Shown: piece after piece, positions 7,886 through 15,959 of the stretch
How the letters are laid out: each line of letters opens with the position of its first letter
Position numbering within the stretch: position 1 is the first letter of the stretch
The notes under the pieces: generated by a model
Told to the model about the DNA's origin: nothing
The model's input: the letters and a program-made list of their open reading frames with translations, nothing else
Database searches by the model: none
Position numbers and translations under genes: made by a program
NCBI GenBank assembly: GCA_963753055.1
Contig: CAVWAP010000001.1
Span: forward strand, 558,001-622,000
Reading direction: 5' to 3'
DNA length: 64,000 nucleotides
DNA from: JAUWGC01 sp963753055
Lineage (GTDB): Bacteria > Bacteroidota > Bacteroidia > Bacteroidales > B18-G4

Positions 7886-9046
7886 TTAATAAACGTGTGT
7901 GTCATCACCTTCCATTTCCTCCGTGCTGATCTGCTTCTTATTGATCGATTTCCAGGCATACCATATGTATGCCAGGACAAATGGAATCAGCAGGGAAACG
8001 TAACTCATAGCCGTAAGTGTATAATGACTTGATGAGGCATTCCTGATGGTGAGTGAGCTTTGCAGGTCATAAACTGATGGATAAAAGGCTGTATTATTCA
8101 AACCTGCAAGGCAGAACAGGCCAAAGACAGTAGCAATGACTCCCACACTGGTGCCCCATATCACCTTTCTTCGACATCCTTCAAACCTGAAATAGCCACG
8201 AAATATTCCGAGGATTACAAGTGCGATCCCCGATAACAATATCAATGCGACAACAGGCATATCAAGTATATTCATTACATATTTATAAGGCTCCATAAAA
8301 ACCTTACCTGATTCAGGATCAACAGCAAAGCCTTTGCTGAGCAGGATGTTCATGAGGAAGAAGACAAAAAGAACAAGGAATGGAATCCCGTTTACCAGCA
8401 ATTGCTTCCTGGTGCGCTTCAAAATATTATCATCAGCCACATTATTCATGAAGTACATAATTCCAAGAACCCGGGCCAGGAAGAAAACAGCAAGGCCAAG
8501 TGACAGGTTGACAAAGGTAGCATACCTGCTGATGTCGAAGGCCAGCTCCAATCCACGGTAAGGTGACATCCATTCAGAGAAATTATTATCGTTCACATAG
8601 AACATTGAACCCGTGAAGAAGGTTGCCACGGCTGTCCCGATCAATATTGTGCCTAATGCTCCATTAATAAAAAGGAACGTTTCATAGGTCTTTGCACCTA
8701 AAAGATTGTTTGGTTTTGACCTGAATTCATAGGCCACTGCCTGTATCACAAAAGATAACAGGATCAGCATCCAGACCCAATAGGCCCCGCCAAAACTGGT
8801 AGAATAAAACAATGGAAATGATGCAAAAAATGCTCCTCCGAAGGTGACCAGGGTGGTAAAAGTAAATTCCCATTTTCGTCCCAGTGAATTGATAAGCAAA
8901 GTTCTTTCCGCTTCCGTTTTCCCAAGGCGGTAAAGCAGTGTTTGCCCGCCCTGCACAAACATCAGGAAGACAAGTAAAGCTGCCAGTACAGATACCAGGA
9001 CCCACCAATATTGTTGTAATGCGTAATGTGATAATGCTTCAAACAT
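7886..9046 (-). CDS. cydB: Cytochrome bd ubiquinol oxidase subunit II
   Basis: CydB is the second core subunit of the cytochrome bd quinol oxidase in the inner membrane, which reduces oxygen to water without pumping protons and supports growth at low oxygen. The 386-residue product has about nine hydrophobic helices, starts MFEALSHYALQQYWWVLV and carries the family segments LGRKWEFTFTTLVTFGGAFFASFPLFYSTSFGGAYWVWMLILLSF (only partly conserved) and FRSKPNN. It lies two bases downstream of cydA and is certainly cotranscribed. The length is usual for the long CydB of Bacteroidota. A small single-helix ORF follows it. Confidence 0.96.
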   Translation of the reverse strand: MFEALSHYALQQYWWVLVSVLAALLVFLMFVQGGQTLLYRLGKTEAERTLLINSLGRKWEFTFTTLVTFGGAFFASFPLFYSTSFGGAYWVWMLILLSFVIQAVAYEFRSKPNNLLGAKTYETFLFINGALGTILIGTAVATFFTGSMFYVNDNNFSEWMSPYRGLELAFDISRYATFVNLSLGLAVFFLARVLGIMYFMNNVADDNILKRTRKQLLVNGIPFLVLFVFFLMNILLSKGFAVDPESGKVFMEPYKYVMNILDMPVVALILLSGIALVILGIFRGYFRFEGCRRKVIWGTSVGVIATVFGLFCLAGLNNTAFYPSVYDLQSSLTIRNASSSHYTLTAMSYVSLLIPFVLAYIWYAWKSINKKQISTEEMEGDDTHVY

Positions 9047-9048
9047 GA

Positions 9049-10611
9049 TTAATGCCCTCCTTCTTTTGGTCCTTTTTTAATTTGTGTGATCATGATCTTG
9101 AGTTCTGCTATGAAGAGGATTGAAAGCATAACAGCAAAAAGCCAGAAAGTAATAATTACTGATGAAGTCTGAATTTTTGTAACAGCAGCAATAGTAGGCA
9201 TAAGATCCTGTATTACCCATGGTTGACGGCCTACTTCGGCCAGTGCCCACCCGGCCATACCAGCTATATAGGTGAGTGGGATACACCAGAGTGCGAGCCA
9301 GAGAAACCATCGCTGCTTTTCAAGTTTGTTCTTCCATGAATAGATTATTGAGAAGAAAAGCACGAATAGGAAAATACCACTTAGCAGTACCATCAGGTGG
9401 AAAGTATAGAATGCAAGCGGCACATTAGGGATCAGGTCCCTTGGGTTATTATAATACCCATAACCAAAGTACCTGAAATAGTCATTCAGCCAGACCTGAT
9501 CACCAAACCTGGCTTTAAGCGTGCTGGCGGTTTTGCGGTCGCCGGTTTTTAGAGCCTCTTTATATGATTTTAAGGTGCTGATAGCTATTTTTCCACGCTC
9601 GATCCTGTCATAATATGAAATTATACCCTGTTCCTTATTGCCCCTGATCATGTCTTTGATCCCTGGCACATAGGCTCCTGGGTCAAGAAAAGCCATATAG
9701 GACAGTGCATTTGGGATCTCCAGGCTGAAAGCAAATTGCCTTTCCTTATAACGGGATGTATCAGACCTGGGCCTCTCAATGAATCCTATAGCAATCAGGG
9801 GTGCATTTGACTGACCATCATACATTGCTTCCATGGCTGCAAATTTCATGGGTTGAACCTTTGCGACCTCTCTGGAAGATTGGTCTCCTGTTGCAATAAG
9901 GAAAACGCACATGATAAACCCAAAGATGGAAGCGACGATGATGCTCTTCTTGGCAAAAAGCACTTCTCTTTTCTTAATGAGAAACCAGGCGCTAATGCCA
10001 ATTACGAAGATGGAAGCCAGAACATAACCTGATGAGACGGTATGTAAAAATTTATTAATGGCAGTGGGGGAGAACAGCACCTCCCAGAAATCGCCCATCT
10101 CGTTGCGTGCTGTATCAGGGTTGAAGTGCATCCCTACCGGGTTTTGCATCCAGGCATTAGCTACCAATATCCAGAGTGCTGAAAGGCTTGCCCCGACAGC
10201 TACGAGCCAGGTCGACAGGAGATGAAACTTCTTGCTGACCTTACTCCATCCGAAGAACATGATAGCTATAAATGTACTTTCCAGGAAGAAAGCCATGATC
10301 CCTTCGATGGCCAATGGCGCACCGAAGATATCACCCACAAACCATGAGTAGTTCGACCAGTTGGTCCCAAACTCAAACTCCAGGATGATACCAGTGGCCA
10401 CCCCGATAGCGAAGTTGATGCCGAACAGCTTCATCCAGAATTTCGTAATTCGTTTCCACTCCGGATCGCCTGTACGCACATATATGGTTTCCATAATGGC
10501 AATGATGAAAGACAGACCGAGAGTTAGTGGAACGAAAATCCAATGGATCATTGATGTAAGTGCAAATTGCATTCTCGACCAATCGACCAGGGCGATATCA
10601 ATAACTTCCAT
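9049..10611 (-). CDS. cydA: Cytochrome bd ubiquinol oxidase subunit I
   Basis: CydA carries the hemes (b558, b595, d) and the quinol site of the bd oxidase. The 520-residue protein starts MEVIDIALVDWSRMQFALTS, with the heme-ligand His at residue 23 in SMIHWIFVP. The conserved GRQPW motif is near residue 450 (EVGRQPWVIQDLMPT). A hydrophilic region of roughly 110 residues (about 270-385, from FIERPRSDTSRYKERQF) corresponds to the periplasmic Q-loop. About nine membrane helices are visible. It follows a DUF4492 gene by two bases and precedes cydB, forming a compact operon with the caa3 genes upstream of a DUF559 insertion. Confidence 0.97.
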   Translation of the reverse strand: MEVIDIALVDWSRMQFALTSMIHWIFVPLTLGLSFIIAIMETIYVRTGDPEWKRITKFWMKLFGINFAIGVATGIILEFEFGTNWSNYSWFVGDIFGAPLAIEGIMAFFLESTFIAIMFFGWSKVSKKFHLLSTWLVAVGASLSALWILVANAWMQNPVGMHFNPDTARNEMGDFWEVLFSPTAINKFLHTVSSGYVLASIFVIGISAWFLIKKREVLFAKKSIIVASIFGFIMCVFLIATGDQSSREVAKVQPMKFAAMEAMYDGQSNAPLIAIGFIERPRSDTSRYKERQFAFSLEIPNALSYMAFLDPGAYVPGIKDMIRGNKEQGIISYYDRIERGKIAISTLKSYKEALKTGDRKTASTLKARFGDQVWLNDYFRYFGYGYYNNPRDLIPNVPLAFYTFHLMVLLSGIFLFVLFFSIIYSWKNKLEKQRWFLWLALWCIPLTYIAGMAGWALAEVGRQPWVIQDLMPTIAAVTKIQTSSVIITFWLFAVMLSILFIAELKIMITQIKKGPKEGGH

Positions 10612-10613
10612 AA

Positions 10614-10832
10614 TTAATCAATATTAGTTAATTCTTCAATAACATGATCGCTGCGCTGCTGGTCGTCGTCAAAGTTCTTTTGCAGGTAATCCGGGAAGAA
10701 GAACAACCTGAACACAGCAAACATGATAAAAAGTTTAATGATGATGATGATCCAAAGCGACCTTCCCCAGGTCATGCTCCGGAAGCCATCGTAATAGAAG
10801 TAGAATACCCGTGTGAAAATGGATCGTTTCAC
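10614..10832 (-). CDS. DUF4492 domain protein encoded upstream of cydA
   Basis: The 72-residue product has the DUF4492 signature FYYDGFRSMTWGRSLW followed by a single strongly hydrophobic helix (IIIIIKLFIMFAVFRLFFFP) and an acidic tail. DUF4492 proteins in Bacteroidota are typically encoded next to cydA, so a role in bd oxidase assembly or stability is likely but unproven. The frame is open upstream to 10973, but that part runs through 7-bp repeats and is junk-like. I therefore prefer a GTG start at 10832 (VKRSIFTRVF). It ends two bases before cydA and begins the cyd operon. Confidence 0.82.
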   Translation of the reverse strand: MKRSIFTRVFYFYYDGFRSMTWGRSLWIIIIIKLFIMFAVFRLFFFPDYLQKNFDDDQQRSDHVIEELTNID

Positions 10833-10852
10833 ATTCGGAGATTTTAGGTTCT

Positions 10853-10860
10853 CAAATGTA
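10853..10860 (-). promoter_or_regulatory. Candidate -7 element of the cyd operon
   Basis: TACATTTG on the minus strand matches TAnnTTTG and lies 20 bases upstream of the GTG start of the DUF4492 gene. No good TTG is found at the expected distance, so the call is tentative. Confidence 0.35.
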
Positions 10861-10912
10861 AATAAATATCTTGTCTGATAAGATGTGAAGGGTAATTTAT
10901 GGTGGTTATAAA

Positions 10913-10954
10913 TTAGTGGTTGGTGGGTAGTGGTTAGTGGGTAGTGGTTAGTGG
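10913..10954. repeat. 7-bp imperfect tandem repeat tract (6 units)
   Basis: Six in-register units alternate between TTAGTGG and GTAGTGG, with one TTGGTGG. The tract lies upstream of the cyd operon promoter candidate and next to the GC-rich repeats that flank the DUF559 gene. Confidence 0.75.
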
Positions 10955-11012
10955 GTCTTTCTTTTACCCACACCCTGGCCCTCTCCCTCTCTGGTGCTCT
11001 TACAGACTTCCC

Positions 11013-11503
11013 TTACCCACCCCCTGTCCCCCTCCCTTGAGAGGGAGGGGGGGATTATCTAGAAAACAGCATTGATATCTTTTCAAGTACAGCTTCCATT
11101 TCCAGCAGCTCATTGTTATTGATCCTAATTATTTTAAATCCATTTTCTTTTAATATTTCATCTCTTCGAGAGTCTTTTTCCGCCTGCTTAAGATGAATTT
11201 CACCATCAACTTCGATTATCAACTTTTCTTTATCACAGTAGAAATCAGGTATAAAAAAGAAGTGTTCTCTCTTATTAGATTCGTAAATGATAGGATGTTG
11301 TCTGATGAACTTCCTGCCCAATAGCTGCCTGTTACGCAAATACGACCAAAGAACTTGTTCCGAGGGTGTTTGATGCCTTCTCAGCTTCGATGCCAGTCTT
11401 TTTATTTCATAATATTTCATAGTGATACCCTTTCTAGTTAATACCAGAATGTCGGTTTGCGTTCCCCCTCCCTTTGTAAGGGAGGGGGCCAGGGGGTGGG
11501 TAA
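11013..11503. mobile_element. Candidate mobile unit: DUF559 nuclease between GC-rich inverted repeats
   Basis: The 26-bp segments 11013-11038 and 11478-11503 are inverted copies with one mismatch and enclose the DUF559 gene. Next to each is a G/C-only hairpin (11029-11052 and 11464-11488). Outer, less perfect copies lie at 10963-10990 (left) and 11545-11570 (right), and a fragment of the same motif occurs at 53764-53776. Multi-copy hairpins around a small nuclease gene, set between ctaB and the cyd operon, suggest a repeat-associated mobile unit. No target-site duplication was identified. Confidence 0.5.
11055..11420 (-). CDS. DUF559 (Vsr/PD-(D/E)XK-like) endonuclease domain protein
   Basis: The 121-residue protein matches the DUF559 family: RRHQTPSEQVLWSYLRNRQL, the segment FIRQHPI, FIPDFYCDKEKLIIEVDGEIH and the C-terminal IIRINNNELL. 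The D-(x)n-ExD arrangement (PDFYC ... IEVDG) resembles the active site of Vsr-type and other PD-(D/E)XK nucleases. It has no metabolic link to the respiratory genes on either side. GC-rich inverted repeats frame it closely, with the left hairpin directly abutting its stop codon. Known DUF559 proteins are often lone ORFs in such repeat settings. The actual substrate is unknown. Start ATG 11420 (MKYYEIKRLASKLRR) fits family starts. Confidence 0.87.
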   Translation of the reverse strand: MKYYEIKRLASKLRRHQTPSEQVLWSYLRNRQLLGRKFIRQHPIIYESNKREHFFFIPDFYCDKEKLIIEVDGEIHLKQAEKDSRRDEILKENGFKIIRINNNELLEMEAVLEKISMLFSR

Positions 11504-11578
11504 AGAAAACAAGTAGCAGGTAATGAAAGTTAGCAAGGATACAGAAGGAGGGGGCCAGGGGGTGGGTAAAGCGAAGAC

Positions 11579-12430
11579 CTACAGAAAGACCTGTAGAGAT
11601 ATCATCACAATAATCGCCAGCACAAAGTAATTGATCCTCATGAAGTAGAACATGGGGTTGAATGGCTCGTTACGCTTGAAGAGTAATCTTGAGAACACTA
11701 TTATGACCCAGATGCATGCTATCAGGAAGCCGGCCAGGATGATCCATGACTGTGTGAGGTAGAACAGGGGTATCATCAGTGCCGAGACTGCTGTGGCAAG
11801 TACCCAGATAAAGGTGATATTCTTGATCTGGTTTTCAGAGTAGATGCTTGTGATGGAAGGGTACCCGGCTTTTTCATATTCCTTTCCATATTTTAGCATC
11901 AACAGCCAGAAATGAGGTACCTGCCAGATGAAGAAAAAGAATGCCATGATCATGGCCCTTGCATCTAATAGGGACCCGCCGCCTGCAACCCATCCAACCA
12001 AAGGTGGAATTGCACCAATTACAGCACCAGGTATTACCGCAAAAGCGGTCCTGCTCTTTAAGGGCGTGTAAATGGCATTGTACCAGAGCAATGCTAAAAG
12101 TCCCAGCTGCATCGCAAGAGGCCCTGAGCTGTCATACAGGATCCATGACCCGGCGATCGTCAGAATCATTGCGTAAAGCAGGGCTCCTTTGGCTGGGATC
12201 CTGCCTGAGGGAATCGGGCGATCTCGGGTCCTCTCCATCAGCGCATCTTTATCGCGTTCCTGGTAATGATTGATGGCGGAAGATCCACACGCCAGGATAA
12301 ATATTCCTAATGTTGGCAGGAGCATGTAAATATCAAAACGTCCCCTGGCAAGCAAATAACCAGTCACCGTTGTCAACGCAACGGCCACAGTGATCTTTAC
12401 TTTGCTGAGTTCCAATAATGTTTTGATCAT
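11579..12430 (-). CDS. ctaB: Protoheme IX farnesyltransferase (heme O synthase)
   Basis: CtaB/CyoE is an inner-membrane UbiA-family prenyltransferase that adds farnesyl to protoheme IX, giving heme O for heme-copper oxidases. The 283-residue protein contains the aspartate-rich substrate motif NHYQERDKDALMERTRDRP (about residues 55-73) and eight or nine membrane helices. It is the last gene of the caa3 operon, seven bases after coxB. No heme A synthase (ctaA) is present in the window, so whether heme A or heme O is used cannot be decided here. The end of the gene lies beside the outer right repeat of the DUF559 unit. Confidence 0.95.
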   Translation of the reverse strand: MIKTLLELSKVKITVAVALTTVTGYLLARGRFDIYMLLPTLGIFILACGSSAINHYQERDKDALMERTRDRPIPSGRIPAKGALLYAMILTIAGSWILYDSSGPLAMQLGLLALLWYNAIYTPLKSRTAFAVIPGAVIGAIPPLVGWVAGGGSLLDARAMIMAFFFFIWQVPHFWLLMLKYGKEYEKAGYPSITSIYSENQIKNITFIWVLATAVSALMIPLFYLTQSWIILAGFLIACIWVIIVFSRLLFKRNEPFNPMFYFMRINYFVLAIIVMISLQVFL

Positions 12431-12437
12431 GAGATGA

Positions 12438-13346
12438 TTATTTCAATGTTTTCAGGTATTCTATGATCTGTTTAAGGTCATCTTCATTAACCTGCTCTTT
12501 GTAAGAGATCATCAGACCCGGGTTAAATCCTTTTACGACTTGCAAGTTGGGCTCGTAGATAGATTTCGTGATATACCCGTCATCAACAGTTAATTCATAT
12601 TCTTGCTCACCTTCTAACACTATCTCTTTTCTTCCGTATATCCCTTTGAATGTGGGTCCGACAAGTGTTGTTCCGTTCAGGGAATGGCAGCTGATGCAGG
12701 CGTTTCTTTTGAGTATAGTCAGGCCTGGATGCTCGCCCTCAGGCACATCAGATGTTTCCAGCCAGGCCATGTAGTCTTTCTCAGGAATGACTTCCACCTT
12801 GCTTAGCATATAGGCGTGGCGCTCACCGCAATATTCTGCACAAAACACATCATAGGTCCCTTCTTTCTGGGCAATGAACCACATATAATTATCTCCACCT
12901 GGTACCACATCTTCCTTTATCCTGAATGCGGGTATATAGAAACTGTGCAGGACGTCCCTGGAGAAAAGATCCAGCCGTACGGCTTTGTTTAACGGGACAA
13001 CCAGCTTATCCGAGATTTTTCCATTTTCATACTCATACGACCAGGACCACATTTGCCCGATTACCTTAATCGGAATGGCGTCATCGGGTACCTCGCGCAT
13101 AGGTTTATAGCCCATCCACCCAAAATAAAACATGATCAAAACCAGGATTGTCGGGATCACTGTCCAAATAATCTCCAATTTATTATTTCCGTGAATATTG
13201 CTGGCCTTAGGATTCTTACTTTTCCTGTACCGGATGACGAAATAGATCATCACCGCAGTTATACTTACCAGGAAAAACAATGAGGCCCCCAGGATAATGG
13301 CAAATGAAAGGTCAACTCCTTCTACGAAATTTGATGCACCTGACAT
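12438..13346 (-). CDS. coxB: Cytochrome c oxidase subunit II with fused cytochrome c domain (caa3 type)
   Basis: Subunit II accepts electrons from cytochrome c or from alternative complex III. The 302-residue protein has two N-terminal membrane helices (about 15-45 and 60-80), a cupredoxin domain with the CuA ligands CAEYCGERHAYM (about residue 175) and a C-terminal cytochrome c domain with heme site CISCHSLNG (about residue 220) and a downstream Met ligand candidate. The fusion defines a caa3-type enzyme. It sits between coxD and ctaB. The gap to coxD is 37 bases. Confidence is high because both the CuA and heme motifs are intact. Confidence 0.96.
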   Translation of the reverse strand: MSGASNFVEGVDLSFAIILGASLFFLVSITAVMIYFVIRYRKSKNPKASNIHGNNKLEIIWTVIPTILVLIMFYFGWMGYKPMREVPDDAIPIKVIGQMWSWSYEYENGKISDKLVVPLNKAVRLDLFSRDVLHSFYIPAFRIKEDVVPGGDNYMWFIAQKEGTYDVFCAEYCGERHAYMLSKVEVIPEKDYMAWLETSDVPEGEHPGLTILKRNACISCHSLNGTTLVGPTFKGIYGRKEIVLEGEQEYELTVDDGYITKSIYEPNLQVVKGFNPGLMISYKEQVNEDDLKQIIEYLKTLK

Positions 13347-13383
13347 ATCTTCTTAATATTTTTACTTTTTTTCAATTGTTAGG

Positions 13384-13701
13384 TTAATATCTGTCAACGT
13401 AATCCACCAGTGTCAGAACAATGAATGCTAAGAACAAGATCAGGACTATTGCAATCATGATCTGGTAGATCTTTGGGTCATATTTTAAATGCATGAAATA
13501 AAACGCTACGATCAATGCTTTGGTAGAGGCTATGAGCAGTGCGGTCAGGACGGATAAGGTGTAGATGTCAGCTCCGAATACGGATACTGTAACAGTCATG
13601 ATGGTTAAGATAATTAATCCAAGCCAGGTACCGAAGTGATCTTTATAAGAGACTATATGGACATCGTGTCCATCTTGGGTTTGCTGAGTCGTTTCTTTCA
13701 T
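13384..13701 (-). CDS. Cytochrome c oxidase subunit IV (CoxD/CtaF family)
   Basis: The 105-residue protein starts at ATG 13701 (MKETTQQTQDGHDVHIVSY); the frame is open upstream but would overlap coxC. It has three hydrophobic helices (about 25-45, 50-72 and 80-102) and the segment ALIVAFYFMHLKYDP, typical of small prokaryotic subunit IV proteins of heme-copper oxidases. Such subunits stabilise the complex in the inner membrane and have no cofactor. It lies five bases after coxC and 37 bases before coxB in the operon. Confidence 0.9.
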   Translation of the reverse strand: MKETTQQTQDGHDVHIVSYKDHFGTWLGLIILTIMTVTVSVFGADIYTLSVLTALLIASTKALIVAFYFMHLKYDPKIYQIMIAIVLILFLAFIVLTLVDYVDRY

Positions 13702-13706
13702 GTTTC

Positions 13707-14330
13707 TTATTGTATGAGATAGAACAATGGGAACAAATAAATCCATATCAGGTCGACGAGGTGCCAGTAAAGCCCGGCATTCTCCTGCAGCATAAATTTA
13801 TTCTTGTTCACTTTGCCTTTCCGGATATACCTGACAACAAATAAGATAAATGCTGCTCCAACAATGACGTGCAGTGCATGCAAGCCTGTCATCATGAAAT
13901 AAAGAAAATAGAATAACCTCTCTCCGTGAGGAAGATGATTGAAATGGTCCATTCCCGGGAACAGTCCATGATCAATTTTGCCTGACCACTCGAAATATTT
14001 ATTGACCATAAAGATCAATGCAGCAAACACGGTTATCCATAACAGCCATAAAGCTTTTTTATAATCTCCTTTCTGTGTTGCCGTGATCGACATGGCCACT
14101 GTCATACTACTGGTTAGCAAAACGATTGTATTCACGGTTCCTATAAGAACATCCAAATCCAATGATGCTCTTAAAAAGTCATCAGTATACACATACCTGT
14201 ATATCAGGTAGACGAGAAATAATCCGCCAAAAAGCAGCAACTCTGTAAACAGGAACAGCCACATCCCCATCTTGGAGGCTACATCATCCCTGTTATGTCC
14301 TGAGTTTGGTAAAACAAAGGTTTGTTCCAT
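13707..14330 (-). CDS. coxC: Cytochrome c oxidase subunit III
   Basis: The 207-residue protein starts at ATG 14330 (MEQTFVLPNSGHNRDDVASKMGMWLF). It has five membrane helices, shorter than the seven-helix mitochondrial type, and carries the conserved segments KMGMWLFLFTELLLFGG, YFMMTGLHALHVIVG and WHLVDLIWIYLFPLFYL. Subunit III stabilises the catalytic core and may guide oxygen entry. The gene follows coxA with six bases between. The N-terminal extension to a TTG at 14336 is possible but less likely. Confidence 0.95.
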   Translation of the reverse strand: MEQTFVLPNSGHNRDDVASKMGMWLFLFTELLLFGGLFLVYLIYRYVYTDDFLRASLDLDVLIGTVNTIVLLTSSMTVAMSITATQKGDYKKALWLLWITVFAALIFMVNKYFEWSGKIDHGLFPGMDHFNHLPHGERLFYFLYFMMTGLHALHVIVGAAFILFVVRYIRKGKVNKNKFMLQENAGLYWHLVDLIWIYLFPLFYLIQ

Positions 14331-14336
14331 GATCAA

Positions 14337-15950
14337 TTATATGTTTTGGTCTTCAAAATCATACGGTCCGCCCTTGGGTAATTTTGGTTCTTTGTCGAAG
14401 TTGGTTAATGGTGGTGGTGACTTTGTTTGCCATTCCAGCGTAACACCTCCCCAGGGATTCCTTCCAGCAGGAGCACCTTTCTTAAAACTTCTGAAAAGAT
14501 TGACTATCATCAGTATAAGTCCAATGGCCAGTATCCAGGAACCTACTGTTGAAATAACGTTCAAGGTTTGGAATTCGGGCAGGTAATCATAATATCTTCT
14601 GGGCATACCCAGCATGCCAAGTATGAGCATTGGAAAATATAAAACATTGAGCCCGATGAACAGGAAACCAAAGGCGATATTGGCCCTTTTTGTATTGTAC
14701 ATTTTTCCCCAGATCTTAGGGAACCAGTAATGCAGTGCAGCAAAGACGGCAAAACCGGTTCCGCCGAACATCACATAATGGAAGTGTCCAACAACGAAAT
14801 AGGTGTCGTGCAGGTGGATGTCTGTTGCAAGGGCACCAACAACCAGGCCGGTAAGCCCCCCGATAAGGAACTGGAAAATAAATGCCAGTGCGTAAAGCAG
14901 GGGTGTTTGTATATCGATCGATCCTTTGTATAATGTAGCAACCCAGTTAAATACCTTTATTGCAGAAGGTACAGCAACCAGGAATGTGAGTATAGAAAAG
15001 ATAACCCGGGCAGGTCCACTCATACCTGAGGTGAACATATGGTGTCCCCATACAAAATAACCCACAAATGCAATGGCAAGACTTGAATATGCGATTGCTT
15101 TATATCCAAATATTGTTCTGTGAGCAAAAGTTGGGATTATTTCAGAGATGATCCCCATGGCAGGCAATACCATAATATAAACGGCAGGGTGGGAGTAGAT
15201 CCAGAATAAGTGCTGGTAGAGAATAGGATCCCCACCCATGGAAGGATCAAATAACCCAACCCCAAACATCCTTTCTGCGATGATCATCAGCAAGGTAATG
15301 CCCACAACGGGTGTAGCCAGTAACTGTATCCATGAGGTAGCATAAAGCGACCATGCAAAGAGTGGCATCTTGAACATTGTCATCCCCGGATAACGTAAAC
15401 GGTGGATGGTGACGATGAAGTTTAACCCGGTGAGTATGGAAGAGAACCCGAGGATAAATGCAGCAAAGACAGCCATGGAAACATTCGTTCCGGTTTTAAC
15501 ACTATATGGCGCATAAAAGGTCCATCCAGTATCCGCCGGCCCATCACCTACAACGAGTGTGAGCAATGCAAATGCTCCGCCAATGATATACAGCCACCAT
15601 GACAGTAGATTCACCTTCGGGAAAGCAACATCATCTGTACCAATCATAATTGGTAAGAAAAAGTTCCCGAATATGGCCGGTACACCTGGAATGATAAAAA
15701 GAAAAATCATAATCACTCCATGCAATGTAAAAGCCTGGTTGTACATGTGGGCTTCAAAAAGGTTCTTTCCCGGAGCGATCAGCTCAAACCGCATAAGCAA
15801 GCCAAGGATTACACCTACCAGGAAAAAGGACATGACGGTATACAGGTATAACAATGCAATTCGCTTATGGTCTAGAGTAAAGATCCAGGATTTAAGGCCT
15901 TTAGAGGCCTGGTAAAAGTTCAGATCTGTACTTGCTCCTGTTGCAGACAT
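14337..15950 (-). CDS. coxA: Cytochrome c oxidase subunit I, A2-type (YSHP motif)
   Basis: CoxA is the proton-pumping catalytic subunit with heme a/o, the binuclear heme-CuB centre and 12 or more membrane helices. The 537-residue protein contains the heme ligand region HGVIMIFLFIIPG, the CuB region HLFWIYSHPAVYIMVLP and the two paired His segment HDTYFVVGHFHYVM. In the CuB helix the usual Glu of HPEVY is replaced, with YS before HP. This is the YSHPxV motif of A2-family oxidases such as the Rhodothermus caa3 enzyme, where Tyr/Ser stand in for Glu in the D-channel. Start ATG 15950 (MSATGAST) is preferred to a TTG at 15956. Confidence 0.97.
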   Translation of the reverse strand: MSATGASTDLNFYQASKGLKSWIFTLDHKRIALLYLYTVMSFFLVGVILGLLMRFELIAPGKNLFEAHMYNQAFTLHGVIMIFLFIIPGVPAIFGNFFLPIMIGTDDVAFPKVNLLSWWLYIIGGAFALLTLVVGDGPADTGWTFYAPYSVKTGTNVSMAVFAAFILGFSSILTGLNFIVTIHRLRYPGMTMFKMPLFAWSLYATSWIQLLATPVVGITLLMIIAERMFGVGLFDPSMGGDPILYQHLFWIYSHPAVYIMVLPAMGIISEIIPTFAHRTIFGYKAIAYSSLAIAFVGYFVWGHHMFTSGMSGPARVIFSILTFLVAVPSAIKVFNWVATLYKGSIDIQTPLLYALAFIFQFLIGGLTGLVVGALATDIHLHDTYFVVGHFHYVMFGGTGFAVFAALHYWFPKIWGKMYNTKRANIAFGFLFIGLNVLYFPMLILGMLGMPRRYYDYLPEFQTLNVISTVGSWILAIGLILMIVNLFRSFKKGAPAGRNPWGGVTLEWQTKSPPPLTNFDKEPKLPKGGPYDFEDQNI

Positions 15951-15959
15951 ATGCAATAA

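Noticed and set aside
10833..10973. Longer N-terminus for the DUF4492 protein
   Set aside because: The added 47 residues are encoded by the 7-bp repeats and have no counterpart in the family; the GTG at 10832 gives the normal start.
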